DNA from: Sinohyriopsis cumingii | Lineage: Eukaryota > Mollusca > Bivalvia > Unionida > Unionidae | Direction: 5' to 3' | Assembly (NCBI GenBank): GCA_028554795.2 | Contig: CM068830.1 | Coordinates: 51,780,355 to 51,844,354 of the forward strand | DNA: 64,000 nt | Part shown: positions 26,253-41,606 of the stretch, piece after piece | Layout of the letters: each line of letters begins with the position of its first letter | How positions within the stretch are numbered: the stretch's first letter is position 1 | Notes under the pieces: generated by a model | Database searches by the model: none | What the model saw: only the letters and a program-made list of their open reading frames with translations | What the model was told of the DNA's origin: nothing | Position numbers and translations under genes: made by a program

Positions 26253-28902
26253 CCAATTTTAGACTAAGTATCTGTCACATTTAATCAAAGACGATGATTG
26301 ATAAAGAAGAAGGAAACACATTATTCAACAAGATTAATTTGAGACTTGAAATATTTACGGATTTTTCCGCATAGCATTTGAAAACATAATTTCACAACAA
26401 CAACAAAACAGCCACGTCTACATCTAGAGCTATCGTGAAGAGTTTCATTAGCTTAATGAAGTTTAATTTATTAACCTTCAACATTACTATAAAGACAGAT
26501 ATGTCATTGGAATTTACTAATATAGTAAGCATAACTACTAGCCATCAGTGTTAGCGAAAAGGGTATTACTGTTGTTGCTTTTCAATTACATACTGTAAAG
26601 GAATCCGACTTCACGATTTCTATTGCTTTCTGCAAAACTTGTAATATTTCAATGTTAATTCAAAATAAGTGAATAGAGAGGAAGGAATGAGATTGCAAGG
26701 ATGCTACGGCTAATGTACGTTCAACTGACTTTTAATATCTTGTTCCAATGGACCAAGTATACGTTTCCAATGTGTCTGTATAGTGCTTCATAAAACGGTT
26801 ATCTCACAGTTTGTAAATACATTGATGCACACTTTACTGATCCGGATGACACACCGCTGCTTTTAACATTTCTCTTCTGTCTTAATGATAACTAAAATAG
26901 CAGATAAGGAAGGTATTACAATTATAAACACAGTGACTGCACAAATTATTTTTCTTGTTCGCTTATGTCTAAATGCTATTTATTCTCGCCTTTGAGATAG
27001 GTATAGTTCGATTTCCAACTGAGGAAGCCAAAGATGGTTAGAACGGTTGCAATATTCAATGCTTGTGCGTTCCCATTCAGGACCAAACACCTGACGCAGT
27101 TTAAAGCGACATACAAAAGCGCAAATCTAGTTGTAAATATTTCATGTAAGGCGTTAATGGGAACTACAGACTAATTACTGCTGCCAAAGTGAACGCGTAT
27201 GTATACGTTTCCACGGTTTAAAGGCGTTCACCATGTTCCATCACTACGATTTCCATTGTGGTTAACGAATTACAACCCGTGATTGTGATGTGGATAGTTT
27301 CGCTATTTCAGCTGTGAGTGAAACAACTAACATTCTTAAAATTTCTTTCGAATAACAGCGATATGAACCAAATCCCGTTTTCGTTAATTTTGCTGACCGG
27401 CATGATGCTATCTGCCGTTAATTAAGTACACGACCTTAAAATCGGCATCAATGCCTGCGCTTGCACTGGCCATATTAGATGTGCAAGCTTCTTGGTTTAG
27501 AGACTCACTATTTGGATTGTCATTAAACGGACACCATAATCCGACGGTGTTTGCAGTAATGATGCTGAAGAAGGCATGACATGATAGACGGATAGTATGT
27601 TAATATTTGTTCTCACTGTTATTTAATTTCAATTGTGAATGTGTACTCACCATATCAGCCGACGAATGCCGTTCGTCTATGACATGCGTCGAGATTTTCT
27701 AAATGCCGCTTACAGGTACACTCCACCCAAACAAATAACCAGCTTTTTCACTGCTTTGTAGTCTGCAGTCATTCATGTATCATGCTTTTAGCGAGCTGAT
27801 GTTTTGGCAAAAACCCATCCAAACTTTGCTTGGTAGGCGACCATCATTTGTGGATCCACTGTCTATACCCACCTGCAGCAAGTCGGGGGGGGGGGGAGGG
27901 TGGTGGGGAGGACTGCATGTTATAAGGCGCAGTTGTCATCAGTTTCATGTTTACTATCAAGTGATAAAGGATTTTCATTTAGATATGATGTTCCCGTCTG
28001 GGATAGACAGAGTGGAAAGCTTTTAAAAACAAGTGAAATTGTTCCCTACGAGTTCTTTCGAACAATTTAAATATGAATAAAACCTTTGACTGGCTTCGGC
28101 AGCATAGCCAAAGTCATTGCCTTGTCACGATGTATGACTATCTACCTGATAAAAAATTTAAACCAGGTCTTGCTCCAGAATGCATTTGTTTGTATGTACG
28201 CTGGAAAAGTGTACATCGTCTCCTTTGCACAAGACAGTAGATGTAAAAGTAGCGGCAGTGCATCTCAATGTAACCGTCTTAACATACGTTTTGGGTTATC
28301 CCTGATGCAAAGAAACCTTAAATGTATAGCTCTTTTGTAAGAACAGAAATCGTCTATTAAGCATTTAAGAGCTTAAGGCCAACGGATTAAGACAAAATTA
28401 CAATGGGTACCAAGGTGTATATAAATTTGAAAATTATTACAAGCATTACCAACCAAAATCGCAATCAACTAAGCATGAAAAGTTTGCGTTTCTGAATCAC
28501 CTGCACCAGAAGTACTGGTACGTCAAGAAAAAGATGAGCCATGCAAAATGTGCAAGCGTTATAAGACACCTTTGCAACTTATAGGTAGCATTGCGATGTG
28601 ACTTGTGACCATATGTTTTGTCTACACTTGAATAAGGATTATGCTGTACATAGCTATGAGAGCGCACGTCTCGGTGAATGTATATGTGTGCTAATTTGTA
28701 TGCCTCCTCGTTTACCGTTCCAATACATTCACTATTAAGCGTCATCCTCTTCTCTGTTACTGTCTGTGTAAAAACGTAGCTATCAAGTGGCAGGACTCTC
28801 GACCAAATATATTATCGAGACCAGTGCGATATCGCGACTGGAAATCATGTAAATGTATAGTAAAAATCATGAGGTATCGCTCGCGCTTTTGCGAAGAAGT
28901 TT

Positions 28903-29295
28903 CTAAACTTCTGAGAAGAAGTTTTTAAGCTTCATCATATCAATGTCCCCTGAATACCAAGCCTGGTGGATGTTTCTTAGCGTGTGGGTATCAACACCAT
29001 TAAACATCACCAGAATGTTGCAGTTATTTATGATCACTTTAGGTTTTTTCACATATCGCTGAGTAACATATATAATACCAGTGTTTTTGTGTCTGCCTCG
29101 GGAAAATATCCGAGCTGAATTCGATTGTTTGTCTCGTATCACATCATCGTATACTACGAGAATGTTTATACCTCGTTGAGATCATCTACCAACGGTGCAT
29201 CGTTGATCGTAATAAAGTCAATACGATCACTACCATCCTCGTCCAAGTAGAAATAGCCTCTTACCAGACCCTTATAGACCTATGATAATTGCTCT
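28903..29295 (-). pseudogene. Packaging ATPase relic, unit 5
   Basis: Same variant and breaks as units 2-4 and 6. Confidence 0.7.
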
Positions 29296-29370
29296 GATAG
29301 AATTTGGTAGCGCTCGATGATGCTTGACTGGATCTTGTTTTTCTATTGCTGAGAAGTCAATGACATCCAT

Positions 29371-29626
29371 GTTGTTTGTTGTTGTTGTTGTTGTTGTTGT
29401 GCGGTTTAACGCAATGTTTCAGCACACGATAGGCTATACATGGCGGCCAGAAGTAATGGTGGAGGAAGAACCCAGAAAAACACCGGAAAGAACCACCGAC
29501 CCACGAAAAACTACTGTCAAGCTTTCTCACATACCCACATTGGCCGAATCCGAGACTCGAACCCACGCAGACTGAGGTGACATAGCAGTGTTCCGTAACG
29601 ATAAGCACTTTAGACAACTCGGGGCT
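29371..29626 (-). mobile_element. tRNA-derived SINE, unit 5 copy
   Basis: Same insertion, with a further 4-bp loss (CCCC) at the tRNA-like head near 29624. Confidence 0.75.
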
Positions 29627-29752
29627 CGAAGAAATATAATAAGTAGATGGCATTATATTGTATTCTATGCAGAGTACCCACCAATACCAGTGAAATAAGT
29701 ACAATAACGACGAGGAATAGAAAGCGTGCACTTACGGGCAAGAGTGTGAAAT

Positions 29753-30025
29753 GTGGTAAAAAACTTCAAATGCATTCTTCATGCAACAGGCGGGGATATC
29801 ACTGCTTCACTGGGACAATTACCAGGGGCTCGATGGACTAGGTGTCCTGGCGAGAAGCATCTTCCTGGATATAATTATCGTGGTCCTTCAACCCGTCTTG
29901 ATATCCTACTTGACGAGAAAAATCAAACAAGACCTGAAGGGTATCCATTATATACGATTGATCAAGCGATCCATGTTCATGACCTTGGGAATAAAATTCC
30001 AAACAACGACATATTGCAGACGTGA
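29753..30025 (+). pseudogene. PLA2-like domain relic, unit 5
   Basis: Reads as the unit 2 copy, with YRGPST loop and HD pair. Confidence 0.6.
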
Positions 30026-30138
30026 AGTTGATTCAGACTCTAAAGTCTGTAAAAGATAAATATCTCAGAGAATCGTTTGCTAATTTTAATAACGTCTGCG
30101 ATGAAAGGTATACTAGTTCTAGGGTCCTGTATTTAAAC

Positions 30139-30714
30139 ATGGATAACTATTATATGGACTATTATAGCCCAAGAGGATATTGGAGGGGTAGAGCAGCGAT
30201 TAGTAAACTTGCTGATGCAGCAGGGGTCGCACGTTCTGTTACTGAAATTTGGTTAGCACGACAGGCAATATGGCACATTTATTGCCACCACCTAAACAAA
30301 TTCAGTACGAACATTTTGATGTCAACACTCGAAATGAAGTTCATCAAGTAGATATTTTGTTTTTACCACATGATACTATTAAAACTGGTAGACGTCAATC
30401 GCGAACATCAAATTACGCGTTGACTGTTGCTGACGTTGCAGGTAGATATAAAGAATCAGAACAACTATCAACAAAGACAGCAACTAAAGCTCAATCTACT
30501 TTTGAACGAATTTATGAACGTGGCGGCCTGCGATGGCCACAGTCGTTACATGTTGATCGTTGCGGAGAGTTTCTTGGTGCAATAACATCTCCGATGCAAT
30601 AACATAACAACACAATCAGACGATGGCACACTGCGATTCATTGTGATCTGGCAATCGTTGAATAATTGTATCGAACACATGCTGAACGGTTGTTTTGATA
30701 TCAATACGATCAAG
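30139..30714 (+). pseudogene. Integrase relic, unit 5
   Basis: AAGVARS variant; carries GATCTGGC near 30646 like units 1 and 6. Common frameshift and stops. Confidence 0.75.
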
Positions 30715-31045
30715 AGTGAGACAGGAAAGAGAAAAAGAAAAACAGATGCAAATGCAGTTTGATAAGGAAGAAAGAGAGACAGAAAGACAAATGCAGTTAT
30801 AAAAAGAACAAATACAGTTACAGAAAGAGCAAATTTATTTACAGTAATAGGTTTAAAGGTTGACTATGTAGAGAGAGAGAGAGAGATTATAGAATGTAAT
30901 AAAATAATGACTATAATGTCCTTTTATTATCTTCAATGAAACAATTTATTAAGTCATTACATACAACAATGGATACAAAAATGATTCAATTATCGCGTGC
31001 TATTCCTTTCTTTTTCGTCTCCGTCTTTGGTTCTATGAGATTTTC

Positions 31046-31665
31046 CTAATATCTGTAAAAGAAATGAGAGGCATTAAGAGCATTTGCAGTGGGTGAGTTG
31101 CAAAAATAAAGTACAGTATTGGTTTTCTAAGGATATGCATCTTGAAAACTAATTTGCTTTGTTCATTCGAATCTAGAGAGCTAATAAATGTAGAGAATAA
31201 CTTGAAATTCAGGTTGATAAGCTAACGTTTAAGTCAAACTCGTATATCAGACATAAGATGTGACAAACATGTTACGGGCAAGACTGATATTTCTTACTTT
31301 CCATGGCGTTTGCTGTATCCGTAGCCACCTCTACCCCAGCCAAATCCACCTCCGAATCCTCCAATTCCTCCGCCGAATCCTAAACCCCACCCCTTGCCTC
31401 CGCTGTATCCTCCATATCCCCCATATCCACCGCCGAATCCCAATCCCCAGCCCAAGCCCCTGCCGCTACTATATCCACCATATCCTCCATAGCCACCGTG
31501 ACCTCCATATCCTCCATAACCGCCGTAGCCACCATAGCCGCCATGTCCGCCGTAGCCACCATATCCTCCGTAGCCACCATAACCGCCATAGCCGCCATGG
31601 CCACCGTAGAATGTACCGACGGCAGCACCTACTATGCAGGCTAGGAGAACTAGTGCAGTCTTCAT
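31046..31665 (-). CDS. Shematrin-like gene 5
   Basis: CDS complement(join(31046..31052,31298..31665)), 124 aa, protein identical to genes 4 and 6. The exon 3 acceptor is the stronger TTTCTTTTACAG form. Intron 1 is 31672-33785. Apparently complete. Confidence 0.85.
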
Positions 31666-32370
31666 TTCCGTCTGCTAGAGAAAGTACGCTTACAAAATAA
31701 ATGACAATATTAAATGTAACAAACGTCTTGCTTCGTGGTGTGGTTTACACGATTCCTTCGCATGCATGTTGATATTATATCTTCTCCTTTAAAGAATGAA
31801 AGACGAAGGGGTTTGCTTCCATAGTGTCCTTGTTGCAAGGTAATTGTAAATGTCTCAATGGAAAACTAAAATATTAATAATAAAAAAAAGTATATTTAAG
31901 GTTCAAAAATTGAACTATATCGATTCCATGCGTTTTTACTGGTGCTCAAGGTAAATTTCTTAATAAAGCATCGATTCCATCACCTCCAAATTTTAGAATA
32001 TTAAATTAATACTCTCGAGATTATTCGAGCTCCGTTATGGGGTCAATTCCTGGGCACCATCTTCTGGAACTGCCTAATGATATCGAGATCTCCTATACTG
32101 GGCTGCTTGAAAATATACGTGTGTGTATAGTGTCATGCTTCTGAAGGAGAAATATACCCGACTCTCGCTAAAAGACCGCATGACTTTACAATAGGTTTTG
32201 ATGGGAAAAAAATGATGTCTCCTTAAGAGAATTTCACTACTTTTAATATTAATGTCGCATCGACGACGAACTTCATTTTTCATATATCTTATACCACCCG
32301 TCTAGTTCATATATTGCAATAGAAGAAAATAAGCATTGGTTTGAAGATCAATAATTGCTTGTGAAACGCA

Positions 32371-32685
<315 letters not shown>

Positions 32686-33785
32686 AGGTAAGAAAGTGAA
32701 TGATCGACTCGACGAGCTGCCATCATCACGTTTCGCGATGTTAGACAAATTAAGTTCCATAGTGAACAATTAAATAGCCTTAAGTGAAACGTTTAGGTTA
32801 ACAGTCTGAAAATCTAAGACTTCATTCCTGCTCTGCATTGTCATTGTATATCTCTTTCGTAGCTTTCACAAGTTACTAGGTAGATGAGTGAAACCAATAA
32901 AATGAACACCACACGTAAACTGTTTAACATTTAAATATGTATGTTTTGTTTATATGAAATAAACATTCTCATCTATAAGAACTAATGGTTCTAAACCTTA
33001 AAAGTCTTCTGCATTTTTTCGTTTTTAAGTTCTGAAAATGTATCTCCTGTTCTTATCCCAGGTCCCTTTTATTTGATATTTTTCACGATGAATTAAATTG
33101 GACGTAATTATCATTAAGTATACTTGTGCAATGCATCTTCTTTTCATTTATTAAAAAAATCTGCTTTATCATCCAGCTGTTCCTATGCAACTTTGCAAAA
33201 CGTAATATGAAAATAACTAATTTCTAAACACATATGCGTCTAAATACGAACATTGATGATAACATTTTAATACAAAACAAAATAAAATGCTCCTGCAGAG
33301 TATTGAAAAGAAAGGATGCATTGAAATATTTATTTGTAAATCGATATTATGTTCCTCGAAGTAATACATTGTTAGGTGTTGATTTTTCAATGGTCTTATT
33401 AAAATAAAATATGAGCAATGATTTGCACATCCCTATACACATTTAGAGCTCTTGTAGACATCGTAGTGATACAGACATTGTTTACCGAATGCATAAAATA
33501 TTTTATTCTTACAAAATGAAAATGTTGCTAAAATAGGCTGTGGATAAAGATTTTGTAATTAGATCCAATACTAGAATGGTATGTTTTACAAATAATTTAG
33601 AACAGTATCTTTTTCTGTAAAGCACGATCAAGAGAGGTTTACCTTTCTTGAGACTTCCCTTTCGCGTATAGTAAGACATTCATCTTCTAAAAATGTTAAA
33701 ATTGTTATTTATTTCTAACTTTCTAAGGGTATATTATGTGGATTAATCAAGAAAGTTAATTAGCATTTTCAGTAATGTCACTTAC

Positions 33786-33887
33786 CTGTATGGTTGGTGC
33801 CGATGTAAAGGACACTAAAGACCTGAACGTTCGACTAAGGACTGGCAGTTGCCTGTGCTGCTTCGTCAGATATGCAGCACTTTTATA
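33786..33887 (-). promoter_or_regulatory. TATA promoter and exon 1 of gene 5
   Basis: TATAAAAG at 33887-33880, exon 1 about 33857-33786, donor GTAAGT at 33785-33780. Confidence 0.75.
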
Positions 33888-36536
33888 CCAATTTTAGACT
33901 AAGTATCTGTCACATTTAATCAAAGACGATGATTGATAAAGAAGAAGGAAACACATTATTCAACAAGATTAATTTGAGACTTGAAATATTTACGGATTTT
34001 TCCGCATAGCATTTGAAAACATAATTTCACAACAACAACAAAACAGCCACGTCTACATCTAGAGCTATCGTGAAGAGTTTCATTAGCTTAATGAAGTTTA
34101 ATTTATTAACCTTCAACATTACTATAAAGACAGATATGTCATTGGAATTTACTAATATAGTAAGCATAACTACTAGCCATCAGTGTTAGCGAAAAGGGTA
34201 TTACTGTTGTTGCTTTTCAATTACATACTGTAAAGGAATCCGACTTCACGATTTCTATTGCTTTCTGCAAAACTTGTAATATTTCAATGTTAATTCAAAA
34301 TAAGTGAATAGAGAGGAAGGAATGAGATTGCAAGGATGCTACGGCTAATGTACGTTCAACTGACTTTTAATATCTTGTTCCAATGGACCAAGTATACGTT
34401 TCCAATGTGTCTGTATAGTGCTTCATAAAACGGTTATCTCACAGTTTGTAAATACATTGATGCACACTTTACTGATCCGGATGACACACCGCTGCTTTTA
34501 ACATTTCTCTTCTGTCTTAATGATAACTAAAATAGCAGATAAGGAAGGTATTACAATTATAAACACAGTGACTGCACAAATTATTTTTCTTGTTCGCTTA
34601 TGTCTAAATGCTATTTATTCTCGCCTTTGAGATAGGTATAGTTCGATTTCCAACTGAGGAAGCCAAAGATGGTTAGAACGGTTGCAATATTCAATGCTTG
34701 TGCGTTCCCATTCAGGACCAAACACCTGACGCAGTTTAAAGCGACATACAAAAGCGCAAATCTAGTTGTAAATATTTCATGTAAGGCGTTAATGGGAACT
34801 ACAGACTAATTACTGCTGCCAAAGTGAACGCGTATGTATACGTTTCCACGGTTTAAAGGCGTTCACCATGTTCCATCACTACGATTTCCATTATGGTTAA
34901 CGAATTACAACCCGTGATTGTGATGTGGATAGTTTCGCTATTTCAGCTGTGAGTGAAACAACTAACATTCTTAAAATTTCTTTCGAATAACAGCGATATG
35001 AACCAAATCCCGTTTTCGTTAATTTTGCTGACCGGCATGATGCTATCTGCCGTTAATTAAGTACACGACCTTAAAATCGGCATCAATGCCTGCGCTTGCA
35101 CTGGCCATATTAGATGTGCAAGCTTCTTGGTTTAGAGACTCACTATTTGGATTGTCATTAAACGGACACCATAATCCGACGGTGTTTGCAGTAATGATGC
35201 TGAAGAAGGCATGACATGATAGACGGATAGTATGTTAATATTTGTTCTCACTGTTATTTAATTTCAATTGTGAATGTGTACTCACCATATCAGCCGACGA
35301 ATGCCGTTCGTCTATGACATGCGTCGAGATTTTCTAAATGCCGCTTACAGGTACACTCCACCCAAACAAATAACCAGCTTTTTCACTGCTTTGTAGTCTG
35401 CAGTCATTCATGTATCATGCTTTTAGCGAGCTGATGTTTTGGCAAAAACCCATCCAAACTTTGCTTGGTAGGCGACCATCATTTGTGGATCCACTGTCTA
35501 TACCCACCTGCAGCAAGTCGGGGGGGGGGGAGGGTGGTGGGGAGGACTGCATGTTATAAGGCGCAGTTGTCATCAGTTTCATGTTTACTATCAAGTGATA
35601 AAGGATTTTCATTTAGATATGATGTTCCCGTCTGGGATAGACAGAGTGGAAAGCTTTTAAAAACAAGTGAAATTGTTCCCTACGAGTTCTTTCGAACAAT
35701 TTAAATATGAATAAAACCTTTGACTGGCTTCGGCAGCATAGCCAAAGTCATTGCCTTGTCACGATGTATGACTATCTACCTGATAAAAAATTTAAACCAG
35801 GTCTTGCTCCAGAATGCATTTGTTTGTATGTACGCTGGAAAAGTGTACATCGTCTCCTTTGCACAAGACAGTAGATGTAAAAGTAGCGGCAGTGCATCTC
35901 AATGTGACCGTCTTAACATACGTTTTGGGTTATCCCTGATGCAAAGAAACCTTAAATGTATAGCTCTTTTGTAAGAACAGAAATCGTCTATTAAGCATTT
36001 AAGAGCTTAAGGCCAACGGATTAAGACAAAATTACAATGGGTACCAAGGTGTATATAAATTTGAAAATTATTACAAGCATTACCAACCAAAATCGCAATC
36101 AACTAAGCATGAAAAGTTTGCGTTTCTGAATCACCTGCACCAGAAGTACTGGTACGTCAAGAAAAAGATGAGCCATGCAAAATGTGCAAGCGTTATAAGA
36201 CACCTTTGCAACTTATAGGTAGCATTGCGATGTGACTTGTGACCATATGTTTTGTCTACACTTGAATAAGGATTATGCTGTACATAGCTATGAGAGCGCA
36301 CGTCTCGGTGAATGTATATGTGTGCTAATTTGTATGCCTCCTCGTTTACCGTTCCAATACATTCACTATTAAGCGTCATCCTCTTCTCTGTTACTGTCTG
36401 TGTAAAAACGTAGCTATCAAGTGGCAGGACTCTCGACCAAATATATTATCGAGACCAGTGCGATATCGCGACTGGAAATCATGTAAATGTATAGTAAAAA
36501 TCATGAGGTATCGCTCGCGCTTTTGCGAAGAAGTTT

Positions 36537-36929
36537 CTAAACTTCTGAGAAGAAGTTTTTAAGCTTCATCATATCAATGTCCCCTGAATACCAAGCCTGG
36601 TGGATGTTTCTTAGCGTGTGGGTATCAACACCATTAAACATCACCAGAATGTTGCAGTTATTTATGATCACTTTAGGTTTTTTCACATATCGCTGAGTAA
36701 CATATATAATACCAGTGTTTTTGTGTCTGCCTCGGGAAAATATCCGAGCTGAATTCGATTGTTTGTCTCGTATCACATCATCGTATACTACGAGAATGTT
36801 TATACCTCGTTGAGATCATCTACCAACGGTGCATCGTTGATCGTAATAAAGTCAATACGATCACTACCATCCTCGTCCAAGTAGAAATAGCCTCTTACCA
36901 GACCCTTATAGACCTATGATAATTGCTCT
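36537..36929 (-). pseudogene. Packaging ATPase relic, unit 6
   Basis: Same variant and breaks as units 2-5. Confidence 0.7.
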
Positions 36930-37004
36930 GATAGAATTTGGTAGCGCTCGATGATGCTTGACTGGATCTTGTTTTTCTATTGCTGAGAAGTCAATGACAT
37001 CCAT

Positions 37005-37264
37005 GTTGTTTGTTGTTGTTGTTGTTGTTGTTGTGCGGTTTAACGCAATGTTTCAGCACACGATAGGCTATACATGGCGGCCAGAAGTAATGGTGGAGGA
37101 AGAACCCAGAAAAACACCGGAAAGAACCACCGACCCACGAAAAACTACTGTCAAGCTTTCTCACATACCCACATTGGCCGAATCCGAGACTCGAACCCAC
37201 GCAGACTGAGGTGACATAGCAGTGTTCCGTAACGATAAGCACTTTAGACAACTCGGGGCCCCTC
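37005..37264 (-). mobile_element. tRNA-derived SINE, unit 6 copy
   Basis: Same insertion; long (TTG)n tail, no 4-bp loss. Confidence 0.75.
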
Positions 37265-37389
37265 GAAGAAATATAATAAGTAGATGGCATTATATTGTAT
37301 TCTATGCAGAGTACCCACCAATACCAGTGAAATAAGTACAATAACGACGAGGAATAGAAAGCGTGCACTTACGGGCAAGAGTGTGAAAT

Positions 37390-37662
37390 GTGGTAAAAAA
37401 CTTCAAATGCATTCTTCATGCAACAGGCGGGGATATCACTGCTTCACTGGGACAATTACCAGGGGCTCGATGGACTAGGTGTCCTGGCGAGAAGCATCTT
37501 CCTGGATATAATTATCGTGGTCCTTCAACCCGTCTTGATATCCTACTTGACGAGAAAAATCAAACAAGACCTGAAGGGTATCCATTATATACGATTGATC
37601 AAGCGATCCATGTTCATGACCTTGGGAATAAAATTCCAAACAACGACATATTGCAGACGTGA
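37390..37662 (+). pseudogene. PLA2-like domain relic, unit 6
   Basis: Reads as the unit 2 and 5 copies. Confidence 0.6.
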
Positions 37663-37775
37663 AGTTGATTCAGACTCTAAAGTCTGTAAAAGATAAATAT
37701 CTCAGATAATCGTTTGCTAATTTTAATAACGTCTGCGATGAAAGGTATACTAGTTCTAGGGTCCTGTATTTAAAC

Positions 37776-38351
37776 ATGGATAACTATTATATGGACTATT
37801 ATAGCCCAAGAGGATATTGGAGGGGTAGAGCAGCGATTAGTAAACTTGCTGATGCAGCAGGGGTCGCACGTTCTGTTACTGAAATTTGGTTAGCACGACA
37901 GGCAATATGGCACATTTATTGCCACCACCTAAACAAATTCAGTACGAACATTTTGATGTCAACACTCGAAATGAAGTTCATCAAGTAGATATTTTGTTTT
38001 TACCACATGATACTATTAAAACTGGTAGACGTCAATCGCGAACATCAAATTACGCGTTGACTGTTGCTGACGTTGCAGGTAGATATAAAGAATCAGAACA
38101 ACTATCAACAAAGACAGCAACTAAAGCTCAATCTACTTTTGAACGAATTTATGAACGTGGCGGCCTGCGATGGCCACAGTCGTTACATGTTGATCGTTGC
38201 GGAGAGTTTCTTGGTGCAATAACATCTCCGATGCAATAACATAACAACACAATCAGACGATGGCACACTGCGATTCATTGTGATCTGGCAATCGTTGAAT
38301 AATTGTATCGAACACATGCTGAACGGTTGTTTTGATATCAATACGATCAAG
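37776..38351 (+). pseudogene. Integrase relic, unit 6
   Basis: As unit 5. The upstream frame is closed by the CAGATAATC variant (near 37704) shared with unit 1. Confidence 0.75.
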
Positions 38352-38682
38352 AGTGAGACAGGAAAGAGAAAAAGAAAAACAGATGCAAATGCAGTTTGAT
38401 AAGGAAGAAAGAGAGACAGAAAGACAAATGCAGTTATAAAAAGAACAAATACAGTTACAGAAAGAGCAAATTTATTTACAGTAATAGGTTTAAAGGTTGA
38501 CTATGTAGAGAGAGAGAGAGAGATTATAGAATGTAATAAAATAATGACTATAATGTCCTTTTATTATCTTCAATGAAACAATTTATTAAGTCATTACATA
38601 CAACAATGGATACAAAAATGATTCAATTATCGCGTGCTATTCCTTTCTTTTTCGTCTCCGTCTTTGGTTCTATGAGATTTTC

Positions 38683-39302
38683 CTAATATCTGTAAAAGAA
38701 ATGAGAGGCATTAAGAGCATTTGCAGTGGGTGAGTTGCAAAAATAAAGTACAGTATTGGTTTTCTAAGGATATGCATCTTGAAAACTAATTTGCTTTGTT
38801 CATTCGAATCTAGAGAGCTAATAAATGTAGAGAATAACTTGAAATTCAGGTTGATAAGCTAACGTTTAAGTCAAACTCGTATATCAGACATAAGATGTGA
38901 CAAACATGTTACGGGCAAGACTGATATTTCTTACTTTCCATGGCGTTTGCTGTATCCGTAGCCACCTCTACCCCAGCCAAATCCACCTCCGAATCCTCCA
39001 ATTCCTCCGCCGAATCCTAAACCCCACCCCTTGCCTCCGCTGTATCCTCCATATCCCCCATATCCACCGCCGAATCCCAATCCCCAGCCCAAGCCCCTGC
39101 CGCTACTATATCCACCATATCCTCCATAGCCACCGTGACCTCCATATCCTCCATAACCGCCGTAGCCACCATAGCCGCCATGTCCGCCGTAGCCACCATA
39201 TCCTCCGTAGCCACCATAACCGCCATAGCCGCCATGGCCACCGTAGAATGTACCGACGGCAGCACCTACTATGCAGGCTAGGAGAACTAGTGCAGTCTTC
39301 AT
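38683..39302 (-). CDS. Shematrin-like gene 6
   Basis: CDS complement(join(38683..38689,38935..39302)), 124 aa, identical protein to genes 4 and 5. Intron 1 is 39309-41292. Apparently complete, and the gene nearest the right edge of the array. Confidence 0.85.
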
Positions 39303-40007
39303 TTCCGTCTGCTAGAGAAAGTACGTTTACAAAATAAATGACAATATTAAATGTAACAAACGTCTTGCTTCGTGGTGTGGTTTACACGATTCCTTCGCAT
39401 GCATGTTGATATTATATCTTCTCCTTTAAAGAATGAAAGACGAAGGGGTTTGCTTCCATAGTGTCCTTGTTGCAAGTTAATTGTAAATGTCTCAATGGAA
39501 AACTAAAATATTAATAATAAAAAAAAGTATATTTAAGGTTCAAAAATTGAACTATATCGATTCCATGCGTTTTTACTGGTGCTCAAGGTAAATTTCTTAA
39601 TAAAGCATCGATTCCATCACCTCCAAATTTTAGAATATTAAATTAATACTCTCGAGATTATTCGAGCTCCGTTATGGGGTCAATTCCTGGGCACCATCTT
39701 CTGGAACTGCCTAATGATATCGAGATCTCCTATACTGGGCTGCTTGAAAATATACGTGTGTGTATAGTGTCATGCTTCTGAAGGAGAAATATACCCGACT
39801 CTCGCTAAAAGACCGCATGACTTTACAATAGGTTTTGATGGGAAAAAAATGATGTCTCCTTAAGAGAATTTCACTACTTTTAATATTAATGTCCCATCGA
39901 CGACGAACTTCATTTTTCATATATCTTATACCACCCGTCTAGTTCATATATTGCAATAGAAGAAAATAAGCATTGGTTTGAAGATCAATAATTGCTTGTG
40001 AAACGCA

Positions 40008-40192
<185 letters not shown>

Positions 40193-41292
40193 AGGTAAGA
40201 AAGTGAATGATCGACTCGACGAGCTGCCATCATCACGTTTCGCGATGTTAGACAAATTAAGTTCCATAGTGAACAATTAAATAGCCTTAAGTGAAACGTT
40301 TAGGTTAACAGTCTGAAAATCTAAGACTTCATTCCTGCTCTGCATTGTCATTGTATATCTCTTTCGTAGCTTTCACAAGTTACTAGGTAGATGAGTGAAA
40401 CCAATAAAATGAACACCACACGTAAACTGTTTAACATTTAAATATGTATGTTTTGTTTATATGAAATAAACATTCTCATCTATAAGAACTAATGGTTCTA
40501 AACCTTAAAAGTCTTCTGCATTTTTTCGTTTTTAAGTTCTGAAAATGTATCTCCTGTTCTTATCCCAGGTCCCTTTTATTTGATATTTTTCACGATGAAT
40601 TAAATTGGACGTAATTATCATTAAGTATACTTGTGCAATGCATCTTCTTTTCATTTATTAAAAAAATCTGCTTTATCATCCAGCTGTTCCTATGCAACTT
40701 TGCAAAACGTAATATGAAAATAACTAATTTCTAAACACATATGCGTCTAAATACGAACATTGATGATAACATTTTAATACAAAACAAAATAAAATGCTCC
40801 TGCAGAGTATTGAAAAGAAAGGATGCATTGAAATATTTATTTGTAAATCGATATTATGTTCCTCGAAGTAATACATTGTTAGGTGTTGATTTTTCAATGG
40901 TCTTATTAAAATAAAATATGAGCAATGATTTGCACATCCCTATACACATTTAGAGCTCTTGTAGACATCGTAGTGATACAGACATTGTTTACCGAATGCA
41001 TAAAATATTTTATTCTTACAAAATGAAAATGTTGCTAAAATAGGCTGTGGATAAAGATTTTGTAATTAGATCCAATACTAGAATGGTATGTTTTACAAAT
41101 AATTTAGAACAGTATCTTTTTCTGTAAAGCACGATCAAGAGAGGTTTACCTTTCTTGAGACTTCCCTTTCGCGTATAGTAAGACATTCATCTTCTAAAAA
41201 TGTTAAAATTGTTATTTATTTCTAACTTTCTAAGGGTATATTATGTGGATTAATCAAGAAAGTTAATTAGCATTTTCAGTAATGTCACTTAC

Positions 41293-41394
41293 CTGTATGG
41301 TTGGTGCCGATGTAAAGGACACTAAAGACCTGAACGTTCGACTAAGGACTGGCAGTTGCCTGTGCTGCTTCGTCAGATATGCAGCACTTTTATA
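41293..41394 (-). promoter_or_regulatory. TATA promoter and exon 1 of gene 6
   Basis: TATAAAAG at 41394-41387, exon 1 about 41364-41293, donor GTAAGT at 41292-41287. Sequence upstream of the promoter is truncated unit 7. Confidence 0.75.
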
Positions 41395-41606
41395 CCAATT
41401 TTAGACTAAGTATCTGTCACATTTAATCAAAGACGATGATTGATAAAGAAGAAGGAAACACATTATTCAACAAGATTAATTTGAGACTTGAAATATTTAC
41501 GGATTTTTCCGCATAGCATTTGAAAACATAATTTCACAACAACAACAAAACAGCCACGTCTACATCTAGAGCTATCGTGAAGAGTTTCATTAGCTTAATG
41601 AAGTTT